Shown here: positions 13,001 to 23,639 of the stretch, piece after piece | Numbering within the stretch: the first letter of the stretch is position 1 | Layout: every line of letters starts with the position of its first letter | DNA from: Saxidomus purpurata | Taxonomy: Eukaryota > Mollusca > Bivalvia > Venerida > Veneridae | Direction of reading: 5' to 3' | NCBI GenBank assembly: GCA_022818135.1 | Contig: JAFMSR010000017.1 | Coordinates: forward strand, 7,297,533 to 7,361,532 | DNA length: 64,000 bases | The notes under the pieces: generated by a model | The model's input: only the letters and a program-made list of their open reading frames with translations | What the model was told of the DNA's origin: nothing | Database searches by the model: none | Position numbers and translations under genes: made by a program

Positions 13001-16000
13001 TCGAAATTCAATGAGTATACGTCTTCGTTTAAACACATAGCACAAGCGTAAATTATTTTCAGACAAAATTACTGTTTAAGTCAAGATTATTAATGTTTAT
13101 TCAAAGCCTGTCGAATGTAACAGCAAAATGAAAAAATATAATTTTAATTAAATCTAATACATGTTATCAAAGAAACTCACCTTCTTCATCACCTTTCTGT
13201 TCCGTATTCTCTTCTTTCCAGGATAATCCCATGAAACTGCAATCGGAGAAATATCCTTTTAAGCCACATAATATTAAGGCAAAAGAAGTAAATATAATAT
13301 TTTAAGCTTTTTTTACAAAAAATAACCCAAAGCAGTTTGTCTGTTTAATTCTTAAAGGGCAAGTCACAACATGTTAGTTCAGACTTGCCCTTTAAGAACA
13401 ATACAAATAACATTCCCTACAGTTCGTCACATCTCATACCCTTGTTAAGGTGAGTTCTTATAGAATGTTTTCTTTGAAAAGAAGATGTCTCATGGTAGCT
13501 ATATTTTTAAAGTGGCATTAAAAGACTGCCGTCCCAAAGGGAACAGGACAGCACAGAATAGAATAGAACAATATATATACGAATTTTTGCGTTACTACGT
13601 TCCTTAAAATACAGACAACTCCGCTGAAAGAAATAGTTCGAAGCGGAGAAATATCTATAGTATGTTTGCCTTTGAAATCCCCAATTAAGTTGCATGTTCG
13701 CAAATATGCAATGAATTGTCGACATAACGCCGACATGCCAGAAAAGTTTTGGCTTCAGACTGCGTATATTTTACCTAAATTAGCATACCGACAGCATTTA
13801 ACCTTTATCCATTATCGGAAAGTACTACAATCGAAACATACGAACACTGTCAAGGACAGTGTACGCGCGCGCGCATTTACTGCTGTTAAATAGCTATGTG
13901 CAGTAGCGTGCTTCGTGTTTGTCTGTTTTGGTGTTTGTTTTGTTTTGTTCGTGCATTTTTTTCCGACACAATATTACATAAAGGAACTTTGAGACATTAG
14001 CTACTGTTACGGACTGCACTTTACAAATAATTCATATCATTTATAACATGATTAGATGCAGATACATAATCTAAATTTGATTTGTTAGGCTTCGTTTAGA
14101 CTTCTGTAGCAGATTTTAATTTTGCTTTTAGAACTTGGGAACTTTATGCTTACATTCTGTTTTCTTGAAAGGTAAGTGCACTCCTCGGGTGATCTGTTCA
14201 TACGCTGGGCGCAAGATACGATTTTCACCTTAGTCGTTAAAATTAATGGTTCTTATTCTAAAGACCTTAATACAAGCATTTAAGCGTACATCAGCTCAAG
14301 CTGTAACAGTTGTAGGTTGCTTGTTAAAACCAGACGAAACAGAGATCAAAAGTATGATATTCAAACACATTCCTGTCAGTGCAGTTTCATTTACCGAACT
14401 GAAGTCACGTTTGTTATGCACTTACCTCTTCCGTATTGAACTAAACATTAGCACATGTAAAGTATTTTATTATCCGAACTGAAATAACCTTAATATGCAT
14501 TGACTACTTCCGGTTTGAAATTAACATCAGCACAGGTAAATTTATATCCGAAGTATTTAAAGCTTTACTTTTTATGAGTAAGCAAACTCATATAGTAATT
14601 GTGTACCGTTTGTGTCCATGGGTTGCAAGGCTGATTTGACTAAAATTATTAAATTACAACTGACACTTGTTTCTTCAAACTAAACTCTAGCCTTTTAGTA
14701 CTAGAACTACATTTTGAGCGCTGTATTGTTGCAAGTTCATGTACAAATTTGCAATCTGAAACACAAGTTTGCAGAAATGAAATTTTCAGTATTGCTTGCC
14801 CAAACTTTATGTACATATGCCAACACAGTGCTTTGATTCATAAATGTGATGATACATGTATTGATTCTTTGGATACGTTGTGTTTGTGTTTATGTTCTTA
14901 TTATATCATAGGATATACTGTACTGGTTTGTATTCTTTCAATTATCCGTACAGAAACGGGGCATTTTTCTTAATAATTCTGCTAATATTGCAGATAGAAA
15001 CACGAAATTTTCACATAACAAACCTCGGTCTCAGTTTAACGCATCCGTATACGTTGAGGAGGTCACACCATATGTTTTCTTATTCAATTCGGGTAAAACA
15101 GTAACCACTGAAACGTCCCCGAAATCTGCAGTCTGTTCACTTATCTTGACAATTGTTTATTTGTGTAAGAAGTACATTATTTCGTCAGTCTGAGAATGTT
15201 TTCATTCTGATTGATTTTCTCACATTATGCTCTGTACAGCTAAAAGTAAACACGTGGCATTCCCGAAAAACAAGCTTGTTACTATTGATAGTCCTGACCT
15301 GAGGTCCATCACGGTAGCATTGATTAAGGTTCTACTGTACTAAATATACTATTTAATGTTTTAGCATGAATTTAACGAAGAATATCTACTTTTAAAGAAT
15401 TTAGTTTAGTTTTTGGAAAGTTCCTTAGGACTAAGTTAGCATACCACTGTAAACATACGCTATGGGAAAGTAGGGCAAGGCAGACTAGATCAATCTTCTG
15501 TTTGAATGTCGCATACGATTAAAACATATTGCAAATAGAAACAGTATATACAACTTCAAACGATTGCAGACAGAACCATAGCTTACAATATTTTCATGGA
15601 CTGTGTTTTACGGATATTTACGGAACGTACGGAACCTGATATAAGATTCAGTAGTTTGATATTAAATTTCATTGACAACTTTCTTATCTACGAACGATTA
15701 CGTAATATATTTACCCAAAAATGTTTTTCTTTAAAAAAATATTTAATTTACACACGTTCCCGAGAGGGAAGTCACGTGAAAAAAATTACTCGCCATTTAT
15801 CGAGGCTGACCTTAGCAACATCCTGGGTGTCTATTTAAACTGTTAGTTCAGTTCATCAATTGTTATCTCGACCAACACGGTAAGCAAGAATCATGTTAGG
15901 TTTTCCCTGTTATACGCATTGTACAGTAACGTATTTATATTTTATTTCTGTTTCAAGGTCTTGTACTTGGTACACAATGATTTTCGATCCACATCGTTTC

Positions 16001-19000
16001 ACGTAAAGTTGAACAAAGCGCAGATCGAATTATTTTTATTAGTCTCTCAAATAATTTATAATGTTGGCCATGTGATTATTTTTCTTTTAACGTACGTTTT
16101 ATAATAGAACAAACTTCTCTGCCACCCATATATTTGTTAATCGCTCATTCTGTGTCGTATATTAAATTTCGTTTTTAGGGGAGTTAATTTATAGCCATCG
16201 AGGCCTTCAGCGCTTACAGCGCTTTGATCTATTAACGGTTTACAAGGCTTTTTCCCATACCCAGCTGTTGAAAGTTTTAATTTAAGCTAGTGTTGAAACG
16301 GGGTGTGAATATCGCTATACATTAGCGCAGGTGCGCATTTGCATCCTACGTAACAATCAATCAATGACCGTCTGCAATCAAGGCGTAAGGCAAGTGCGGT
16401 ACATATATATCGAATTTATTAATGTTGTTCACCTAAATGATAAGTTGACTGCAAGGTCACAAAAACGAAAAACGTCAACATAATCCAGATATCTTCACTA
16501 CATGTCGGATAAAATGATAACTGTTTAATTACGGGTTAATCGATATTGTCAGGATAATTGAGCGTCCGGATAACATGTAGGATAACAGTAACGTAATAAA
16601 GGTTTACAAAGTTAGTTGTGCGGTAATACGTAAGTCAATCAATATTCACACGATATGGCGACGTTTTCAAATGGTTATATTTGATCTCTTGTGTCCTGTT
16701 CAAGTACATGAATGTTTAATTGGGTATAATAAGTACACTGAAGCATTCCTCAAATACGATAATAGATCAAGGAACTTCTTCATTGTTAATGGTTTTTTCC
16801 CCTTTGATTGTTTATAGTCCCGGCCGACCCTGTGATATCTGGGTTAACTTGCAAAGACCCCTGACAGGTGCAGGTTGAAGAGAGACAGATGCAGACACAA
16901 GGGAATCCGGGTACCAGACTCTTGCTCTTTTACGAATAGACCCCTTGGTTCATTTACATGCCTGGTGTGTAGCACCGATACACGCGAGACTATCTCTCGG
17001 TTTCTAACCATTTCATCTCTAGATGGTTGGGAAACATTGAAAAGCGTTTCTGAAATTTCCAGTGCCCCGGCCGGGATTCGACCCGGGGACCTCCAGATTG
17101 GTAGTCCAGAGCATTTACCACTCGACCTACGCGCCACCCTTTTAAAGCTATTACGTTTCTGGCTAAAAGCTCTTACCTATAGTCTTCTGATGTATGCTTT
17201 ACGGCTTGAAAGGTTTCGTGAACGTAAGTCTTCAGAACACTGAATGCCATTGTAACGCCAAAATGCTCTTCTATAAAGATATGGAGACTTTCAGTTGCTA
17301 CTGATTTATCCACTTCTTCAGTCAAGTGTTGCTTAAGTAATCTTGTGATGCGTTCTCTTTCGCAGCTTTTTAGGTATTCCTCTACAAAAAAGAAAATATT
17401 TTTTCTGTAATTGAAGTACATTTGAGATTCTTTGAGTACAAGATATTATTTTGTTACTTTTTGTGAACTTGACTTAATCTACGATGCCCCTCAACTGACA
17501 TAGGACATATTTTTCAACCGATCATTTTTATTTCGTATTTACAAAATATTATTTCTTTTTAAAGCGAAATAAATTTTTGATAAACGAAACAATATTTAGT
17601 ATGTTTATTTCACGGCTAGTTCTTTGATGATATAGTGCTTACATGAATAAATAGCTGTTTATGATAATTTGCGTTATAAGGTTTGAATTAATATTTTTGT
17701 CAACGTTTAAAGGTTATCCTTTAATTATGAAATTGGATGCTAAACTGAAAAATGACTTTGACATTTTCATATTTACTGACAATATAAGTTCATTTGTCAG
17801 AAGTGACTGTAGATTTCGATAACTCTGTGGTTAGGGTATTTGCGTGAAATAAGTGCCTGATTCGAGTCTCAGTTAGAGCTGTGTTCTTTAGAAGATTCAT
17901 TGGTTTCTTACTTTTATATTTCTTAATTTATGGCTTACTTTAACGTTCTGCTCGTAAAAGGATAAAGTCCATAAATCCTTATATGTTTCTTTATTCAAGA
18001 CAAAACGCTTCATTACTCTCAGTCTCGTTTGGTTTCCTGTTTTAAATGGCGTGGTTCTTTCGTACAAGAAATGTCCTTCACTTTAAATTGGTCGTGTTGC
18101 TTTTAACCAGTTCAACTTATTTTAAAGTCTTTATCAATATTTAAGAAGTGGGTAACAAAAGAAACAAGAGGGCCATGATGGCCCTTTATCGCTCACCCGA
18201 GCACAACTGCTTTTAACAAAGTTGTTACAGACCTGGTCTAGAGTATTAACAAGGCTTTTCCATATTTGGGCTCTGTAACCTAGTTTTAGACCCCAGATGA
18301 CCCATATTGAAACTTGAGCTAGAAATCATCGAAACAACCTTTCTGACATATTTCCAGGATATTTGGACTGAAAATGTTACCTCTAGAGCGTTAACAAGGT
18401 TTTTCCACATTTGGGCTCTGTGACCTAGTTTTTGACCCCAGATGACCCATATTCGAACTTGAGCTAGAAATCATCGAAACAACCTTTCCGACAAATTAAG
18501 GATATTTGGGCTGAAAATGTTACTTCTAGAGTGTTAACAAAGTTTTTCCATATTTGGGCTCTGTGACCTAGTTTTTGACCCCAGATAAACCATATTCAAA
18601 CTTGGGCTAGAAATCATCAAAACAACCTTTCTGACATATTTCCAGGATATTTGGACTGAAAATGTTACCTCTAGAGTGTTTACAAGGTTTTTCCATATTC
18701 AGGCTCTGTGACCTAGTTTTTGACCCCAGATGACCCATATTAAAACTTGAGCTAGAAATCATCGAAACAACCTTTCTGACAAATTTCCAGGATATTTGGG
18801 CTGAAAATGTTACTTCTAGAGTGTTAACAAGGTTTTTCCACATTTGGGCTCTGTGACCTAGTTTTTGACCCCAGATGACCCATATTCGAACTTGAGCTAG
18901 AAATCATCGAAACAACCTTTCCGACAAATTTCAAGGATATTTGGGCTGAAAATGTTACCTCTAGAGTGTTTACAAGGTTTTTCCATATTCAGGCTCTGTG

Positions 19001-21194
19001 ACCTAGTTTTTGACCCCAGATGAACCATATTGAAACTTGAGCTAGAAATCATCGAAACAACCTTTCTGACAAATTTCCAGGATATTTGGGCTGAAAATGT
19101 TACCTCTAGAGTGTTAACAAAGTTTTTCCACATTTGGGCTCTGTGACCTAGTTTTTGACCCCAGATGACCCATATTCGAACTTGAGCTAGAAATCATCGA
19201 AACAACCTTTCCGACAAATTTCCAGGATATTTGGGCTGAAAATGTTACCTCTAGAGTGTTAACAAGGTTTTTCCATATTTAGGCTGTGTGACCTAGTTTT
19301 GACCCCAGATAAACCATATTCGAACTTGGGCTAGAAATCATCGAAACAACCTTTCTGACATATTTCCAGGATATTTGGACTGAAAATGTTACCTCTAGAG
19401 TGTTTACAAGGTTTTTCCATATTCAGGCTCTGTGACCTAGTTTTTGACCCCAGATGACCCATATTTGAACTTGAGCTAGAAATCATCGAAACAACCTTTC
19501 TGACAAATTTCCAGGATATTTGGGCTGAAAATGTTACCTCTAGAGTGTTAACAAGGTTTTTCCATATTTGGGCTGTGTGACCTAGTTTTTGACCCCAGGT
19601 GACCCATATTAAAACTTGAGCTAGAAATCAACCAAACAACCTTTCTGACAAATTGCCAGGATATTTGGACTGAAACAGTAGCCTCTAGAGCCTTTACAAG
19701 ATTTTTCTATTTTTGAGTCATGTGACCTAGTTTTTCATCCGAGATTACCCATATTCAAACTCGTCCCAGTAATTACTAGGACAAACATCCTGACCAAGTT
19801 TCGTGACAATTGAGGCAAAAATGTGACCACTAGAGTGTTAGCGAACTAAGTGTGGACGGACGACGGACGACAGACGACGGACGACGGACATTCATCGATC
19901 CTAACAGCTCACCCTGAGCCTACAGCTCAGGTGAGCTAAAATCTCTCACAGTAGAATTTACAATAACGCTTACCGACTTCTCTTCCGTCTGTGTTAGAGC
20001 CCTCCACCAGATCTGCCATAAGAGCCGATACTTGTCTAAGACAATGGCAAAATGTGTAGAGATTGTGTTTAGTTTCATCCATCATGTAGAGAACCAAGGC
20101 CTGCATCTGTCCTTCGTTCGAGTACTCCTCTTCGAGTTTTCGTTTTACTGTATCGCTGATAACACCTTCGCCTTTCAGCGTTTGAAGAAATGTTTCAACA
20201 ATGAGGCCCCTTGACAGGTGTCTGACCCATTTAGTTAGTCCAACTTTGATTCCCCAAACACTGGCGTCATCAGCTTTGACATAAAACAATGAATCTTAAA
20301 TAACAGAACAAACATTTACCACAAACAGGTATCGATTTTTATGAGATTAACTGAATTTGTTATTTGTTAAAAATCCAAACTGTGCAAAAAATTGTAATAG
20401 GAGTAACAAGCGTCTAATAAAACATTCGTACCTGATACTGATATCTATTAAAACTATAGAAATGTTTCCTACGATTTAATAACGAAATGTGATAACGACT
20501 ACTTTTCAAGTTTACAGATGATCTTTGCAGTCAACAGTGATTGGTATATTTTGCTTACCTCCCTCGTTTTCATTTGACTCAACAAGTTTGACAACATACA
20601 TCTCATTGTTCAGCTTAATTTTTTCTAAATTGCAGTAATTATATACTACTTCTTGATGTCGTACTTCATTTATTGTTTGAAAGAGGTGTTGTGAATCACT
20701 CTTACTCAAACCAACTTCCTTTGCAAGGTTGAGTATCTCCTTGCACGTATCTTTAAATATAGAATCGTCATCTAATTCAGCTTGAACAACATGTGCAAGT
20801 TTGTTTCGAATGTTTTTTAATTCAGCAATACACTTTCTCGCGTCAGTAGACAGCTGCTCCGGAAATGTGTGCAAAAGGATAACCGTTAACAGTGATATGT
20901 CCATTTTGTCTAGGCTCGGGCAATTGGCATTTATTGTGTGCATTTGTTCAGAAGAAAGCTGCTTGAATTGATTGATCTTTTGCCTTACGCGTAGTTCCAT
21001 TAAATGCTGTTTTAAAGTCACACGTTTTTCTTTTAGATACTTCACTGTCAAATCTCTCATTGTATTTGATCCAATATCTGTATTTAGAAGCAATGCTCTG
21101 TAGAAATGTTGTCTCTTCTCCGTGTTATGAATTTTGCGTTGCGGTATCTTTACAATGTGAGACATTTTGGACATTTTCTTAACACAAAACAAAT
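6939..21194 (-). CDS. SAMD9-like multidomain gene (HEPN-CARD-SAM-AlbA_2-NTPase-OB), whole gene with two lesions
   Basis: Exons in transcript order: 21194-20559, 20294-19974, 17381-17177, 13236-13181, 12525-8147, 7922-7788, 7018-6939. Every junction has GT donor and AG acceptor, and phases match (1, 1, 2, 1, 0, then 1). The product from the first ATG in the first exon (21174) would be about 1,930 residues. The SAMD9 family is known for AlbA_2, STAND-type P-loop NTPase, TPR and OB-fold parts, acts in the cytosol in antiviral and translation control, and human SAMD9 is reported to cut tRNA-Phe. Here a HEPN and a CARD-like domain are added in front. Odd points are an in-frame TAG at 11365-11363 and a one-base deficit in the sixth exon, so this copy may be a pseudogene, a recoded gene or misassembled. 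Exon structure is well supported; function is inferred from family. Confidence 0.8.
7788..7922 (-). CDS. Exon: OB-fold-like C-terminal part, frameshifted
   Basis: A strong acceptor (CCTTTTTCTTTCATAACTTTAAG) precedes 7922 and a donor (AATCAG|GTATAA) follows 7788. Joined in phase 0 to the core exon, it reads AEYFEGSINS and then meets a stop. From a few codons later the +1 frame reads FRLRTYYPCPDLSNRSVTF and on to FVLGFTWKEPTAFDV, the type of strand pattern that ends SAMD9-like proteins. The exon is 135 bp, whereas the flanking phases (0 in, 1 out) need 136. One base therefore appears to be missing near 7880-7890. This could be a real deletion or an assembly indel. Confidence 0.55.
8147..12525 (-). 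CDS. Exon: SAMD9 core (SAM, AlbA_2, P-loop NTPase, TPR-like), interrupted by TAG
   Basis: One 4,379-bp exon, acceptor GCATTTTCAG, donor CACGAG|GTATGT. First comes a SAM-like domain (about 12500-12350: YVSEWFANEGL...EMTKDEM). A Schlafen/AlbA_2-type domain follows at about 12140-11800, with EVIRFVAAGINGR and GTIHFGI. Further on is a SAMD9-specific TWLYVNG...IENWMENR segment, then the P-loop HHPGAGGSTLGRHLLW (about 10545-10592) with a Walker B-like PFVVLADN (about 10390-10415), and a long helical region with TPR-like repeats (about 9480-9300). An in-frame TAG sits at 11365-11363 between the AlbA_2 and NTPase parts; the frame is open on both sides with no shift. The native terminator at 8117 would be used only if the last donor is skipped. 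Confidence 0.85.
13181..13236 (-). CDS. Exon: 56-bp linker exon
   Basis: This micro-exon has acceptor TTTCTCCGATTGCAG and donor GAAG|GTGAGT. It enters in phase 2 and leaves in phase 1, exactly what is needed to join the exons at 17177 and 12525. It encodes an acidic linker (MGLSWKEENTEQKGDEE). The GLSWKE stretch loosely echoes GFTWKE in the OB-like exon at 7788, but the rest differs, so common origin is not claimed. No domain is recognised. The frame is also open upstream of the acceptor, so a longer exon cannot be wholly excluded. Confidence 0.6.
13237..16790. other. Large intron of the SAMD9-like gene
   Basis: Between the 56-bp exon and the DEK_C-like exon. Apart from the 36-bp MITE remnant at 13356 and a loose 100-bp duplication near 14380-14570, nothing is recognised. 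Short open frames in both directions have no domain and no splice context. Confidence 0.4.
13352..13395. repeat. 36-bp MITE remnant (two inverted ends only) at TTAA
   Basis: TTAA is followed by AGGGCAAGTC, 16 bases, then GACTTGCCCT and TTAA. It is a perfect short palindrome with target-site-like TTAA on both sides, so it looks like a transposon reduced to its terminal inverted repeats. Confidence 0.6.
16795..17137 (-). mobile_element. tRNA-derived SINE
   Basis: The head at 17137 reads GGTGGCGCGTAGGTCGAGTG with an anticodon-arm-like CTGGACTACCAATCTGG and a B-box variant GGGTCGAATCC (about 17060-17100). A body of about 250 bases follows, ending near an A-rich tail. The acceptor stem does not pair well, so it is not a working tRNA. 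It lies in an intron of the SAMD9-like gene, in the gene's own orientation, about 40 bases from a donor. Confidence 0.65.
17177..17381 (-). CDS. Exon: short helical segment, DEK_C-like
   Basis: The exon gives 67 whole codons between a strong acceptor (TTTTCTTTTTTGTAG) and donor (ATAG|GTAAGA), entering phase 1 and leaving phase 2. The sequence is helical: RERITRLLKQHLTEE, then a TESLHIFIEEHFGV step and a last helix LKTYVHETFQ. The spacing of a first helix, a conserved LEE.FGV-type turn and a basic/aromatic last helix recalls the DEK C-terminal domain, a small winged fold that binds nucleic acid or peptides. This is a weak recognition and could be another death-fold fragment. Phases tie it firmly to its neighbours. 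A tRNA-derived SINE lies about 40 bases beyond the donor. Confidence 0.6.
17815..17880 (+). repeat. tRNA-like relic
   Basis: AACTCTGTGGTTAGGGTATT resembles an A-box region, and TGATTCGAGTCTC about 30 bases later resembles a B-box. No cloverleaf closes. Probably an old SINE head. Confidence 0.35.
18164..19940 (+). mobile_element. Helitron-like non-autonomous element H1 with about 145-bp tandem core
   Basis: It opens with ACAAGAGGGCCATGATGGCC (a palindrome) and CGCTCACC, then carries about ten copies of a roughly 145-bp unit (landmark GAGCTAGAAATCATCGAAAC at about 145-bp steps from 18310 to 19619). A GGACGACGGACGACAGACGA stretch follows, and it ends with AGCTCACCCTGAGCC...CAGGTGAGCT and CTAAAA. 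A 3' hairpin followed by CTAA and the lack of target duplication in its relative H3 fit a Helitron. No protein is encoded. Confidence 0.8.
19974..20294 (-). CDS. Exon: CARD-like death-fold domain
   Basis: The exon gives about 107 residues. After a short lead with a GLTKWVRHL segment it shows a CARD-like helix pattern: a helix ending TFLQTLKGEGVIS, a charged helix with KRKLEEEY, then QALVLYMM and YTFCHCLRQVSALMADL. The pattern of L..LL..GV(I/L)S...... followed by a Q/LL helix and F...L......LA..L is typical of CARDs, which bind by CARD-CARD contact in inflammasome-type and apoptotic complexes. The specific family is not certain; it could be a DED or another death fold. Acceptor ATTTAAG, donor GTAAGC; phase 1 on both sides. 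A Helitron-like tandem array ends only about 33 bases beyond the donor. Confidence 0.65.
20559..21194 (-). CDS. Exon: DZIP3-type HEPN domain
   Basis: This exon codes an all-helical domain of about 200 residues resembling the HEPN_DZIP3 family: a YRALL-like first helix, a central DISLLTVILLHTF helix, and the signature RNKLAH (R123 and H128 counted from the ATG at 21174; codons near 20808-20791). R-x4-H is the catalytic motif of ribonucleolytic HEPN domains, so RNase activity is plausible but inferred. The acceptor before 21194 is TTTCAG and the donor after 20559 is GTAAGC. The reading frame enters in phase 1, so there is either an upstream coding exon or a 5' UTR intron with start at ATG 21174. 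The frame is intact. Confidence 0.75.
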
Positions 21195-23639
21195 CTGAAA
21201 GTCAGAAAATCAATTATTATGCTTTATGTAAGCAAGTTTATCCTGAATATGCAGTCATATAGAAAACATGTTTTATGGTCTTTAGAATGTGGACTGTTCA
21301 CAAGTAGGTTTACATTTTACAGTCATGAAAGCTGATGTTTCTTGTTTGAAGCCCTACCTACGAATAAAAAATGTATCCTCAAAGTTTATCACTGTTTTAT
21401 TGTTATACGTGCGAATGAGTGTATCTTATCAGTAAGTATCAACGATATGACATGGAAGGTTTAAAAAGTATATTTACCACCATTGAGTAAAAATTACTGT
21501 ACATGTATTTTATTGTTAAGAATAAATTGAACACGTTTGCGTGTTATAGAGATCATTTGCTTACAGATCTTCATAATAAATTGGCTGCATTTGTGCTGAT
21601 TCACCTAATCATGCCTCAGCTGGTAACAAACATTGCTCTAAATGGATCTGATAACATAAATTATGTTCATCCGAATATTAAGTGACATTTCCCTTGAAAA
21701 TGACTTCATATTTTTAAGCCAGGCATTTTGCAATAATTTAACAAAAAATACTTTCTAACCATTTTAATTGAGGTTATATAACCCTTCGAAATGACCAAAC
21801 TGTCTTTCCGTCATGAAAGACGCTTAAAATATAATTCTTAACAATCTTACTAATATGTTATGCTGAGTTACTTTGGTAACAGAAATGAAAAAATGCATGT
21901 ACCTTGCCATATGGCTCGAAATTTTTGACTAGGATGGTATGTATACTAGAATTCAACAGCAAAAATTCAGCTACAAATTCATAACTTTTGTTTTTAATGT
22001 TACTCTATTTCTAGGGTATAAATCAATGATAAATGTTTTCGCTGATGGTGACCCTAGAATAGTAATAACAATTAAAGGACCATTACTAAGACTAAATCGA
22101 ACTTTCTTTTAAATCTGGAATTGTGTCAGGGAAATACAGTTTGAAACTGGCTTCTAAAACTTTACAATAGCCTGTTTCAAATACTGCTGCAGAAAAACGA
22201 GTAGATGTCTTTGTATTTTCTTAGATTGACATCGATTGTCTTTTTGTCTTACTTTCGCTTTATTGTATGGTGTCAACAGTCAGAGGTATACGTTGCACAT
22301 CATTGGAAGTAAAGTTCTTTCAATTATAATTCAAAATAGGTATGCTTATTCATGTACATGTACAACGTATTTACAGCCGTTTTAGGGAAATTTCTGGAAA
22401 ATTACAAAGATATTTGATAGCTGGAAAACCTACTTTCGTTTTTGAAAAGGCAAAATGTAATTTATTAATTCTTTTTGTTAAACTCAAATTTTCTACATGC
22501 TCTGGTCACATTCGATGCATTATGTAATACCGTTACAATATAAAATTATCTTAAGATTTATGGAAATAGCATACATACGTTTAAACTTTATCCTGTTATC
22601 TGTCATCCATTTTATGCAAGTTCATTGAATTACAGGGTGGTTCGTATCTTATACTCCACTACAAAACCATTTTCTAAATATTAAGATCTTGTGGACAAGA
22701 AATAATTGTGTTGAAACTTAAGAGGCTGTCTCAAGCTCTTGTGTGATATATATTTGGGAAGAGAAAGGGGTACTGCAAATCAAGCGTTTGCATGTACGAC
22801 ACTGTTTTATCCACTGTAACTGTATATTTAGTATTTAAGATTACAAAAAGCGAATTCTTTACCTGTTGCAGGCTGGCATGGGCTCAAACCGGAAATATTA
22901 AAACTGTATATGCTATATTTAATATTTATATACATTAGAGGGACAACAATTCGAAACAACGTTAAAAAAATGAAATGTGCTACAATTACATTAAACTGCA
23001 GTCTGCAGAATTCAGAAAAAGTAAGCCGGATTTACAACGGAACTATTTCAAACAATATTCACGTTTACTTAAACAGGATGAAACGTTAAAATTAACGTAA
23101 CTACTAACTTACACTGCACATTGCTTTGACTGAATATCACTATACATGTGCTATATTAGCAACGATAGTAGACCACGGTTATTTAACCGGCGTGTATTTA
23201 AATTTTCGGAAAACAGTTTTCAGTTCAACAGTATACAGACAGATAATCAATACAACTTTAAACGTACATTTAAACGGTTATATTATCTTACATGTGTTTA
23301 CGTGCATTCCCTACATAATGTTTATTACTTCGTATGGAACGCCAAATCGTCAAAACAATGCTGATCTGTCAAACCGAAATGTTGTCTTGTTCAGAAAGAA
23401 TGTCGTTTTGCCAAACCGATATGTTGTCCAGTATAGACAAGAAGCTGTTATGTTATCCTATTCAGAGAGTATGTTGTCCTGTTTTGAGAGGTTGTTCTGT
23501 CAAATTTGTATGTTGTATTGTTGAGAGGTGATGCTAGCATGTCAACTGGTATATTGATTTCTTCAGAGACAATGTTGTTGTGTCAGCTGTCAACCCGATA
23601 TGTTGTCTTGTTCAGAGACGAAGTTTACGGAATCGTTAA
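21195..23639. other. Upstream region or first intron of the SAMD9-like gene
   Basis: No gene recognised. At about 23360-23640 a loose minisatellite is built on variants of CCGATATGTTGTC and TTGTTCAGAG. If the exon at 26383 is real this is intron; if not, it is 5' flank. Confidence 0.35.

Noticed and set aside
17040..17137. Functional tRNA on the minus strand
   Set aside because: The A- and B-box-like parts are present but the acceptor stem fails and a SINE body follows directly.
18607..19133. Two 78-codon minus-strand frames with repeated peptides
   Set aside because: They arise from the 145-bp tandem unit of the Helitron-like element and carry no coding signal.
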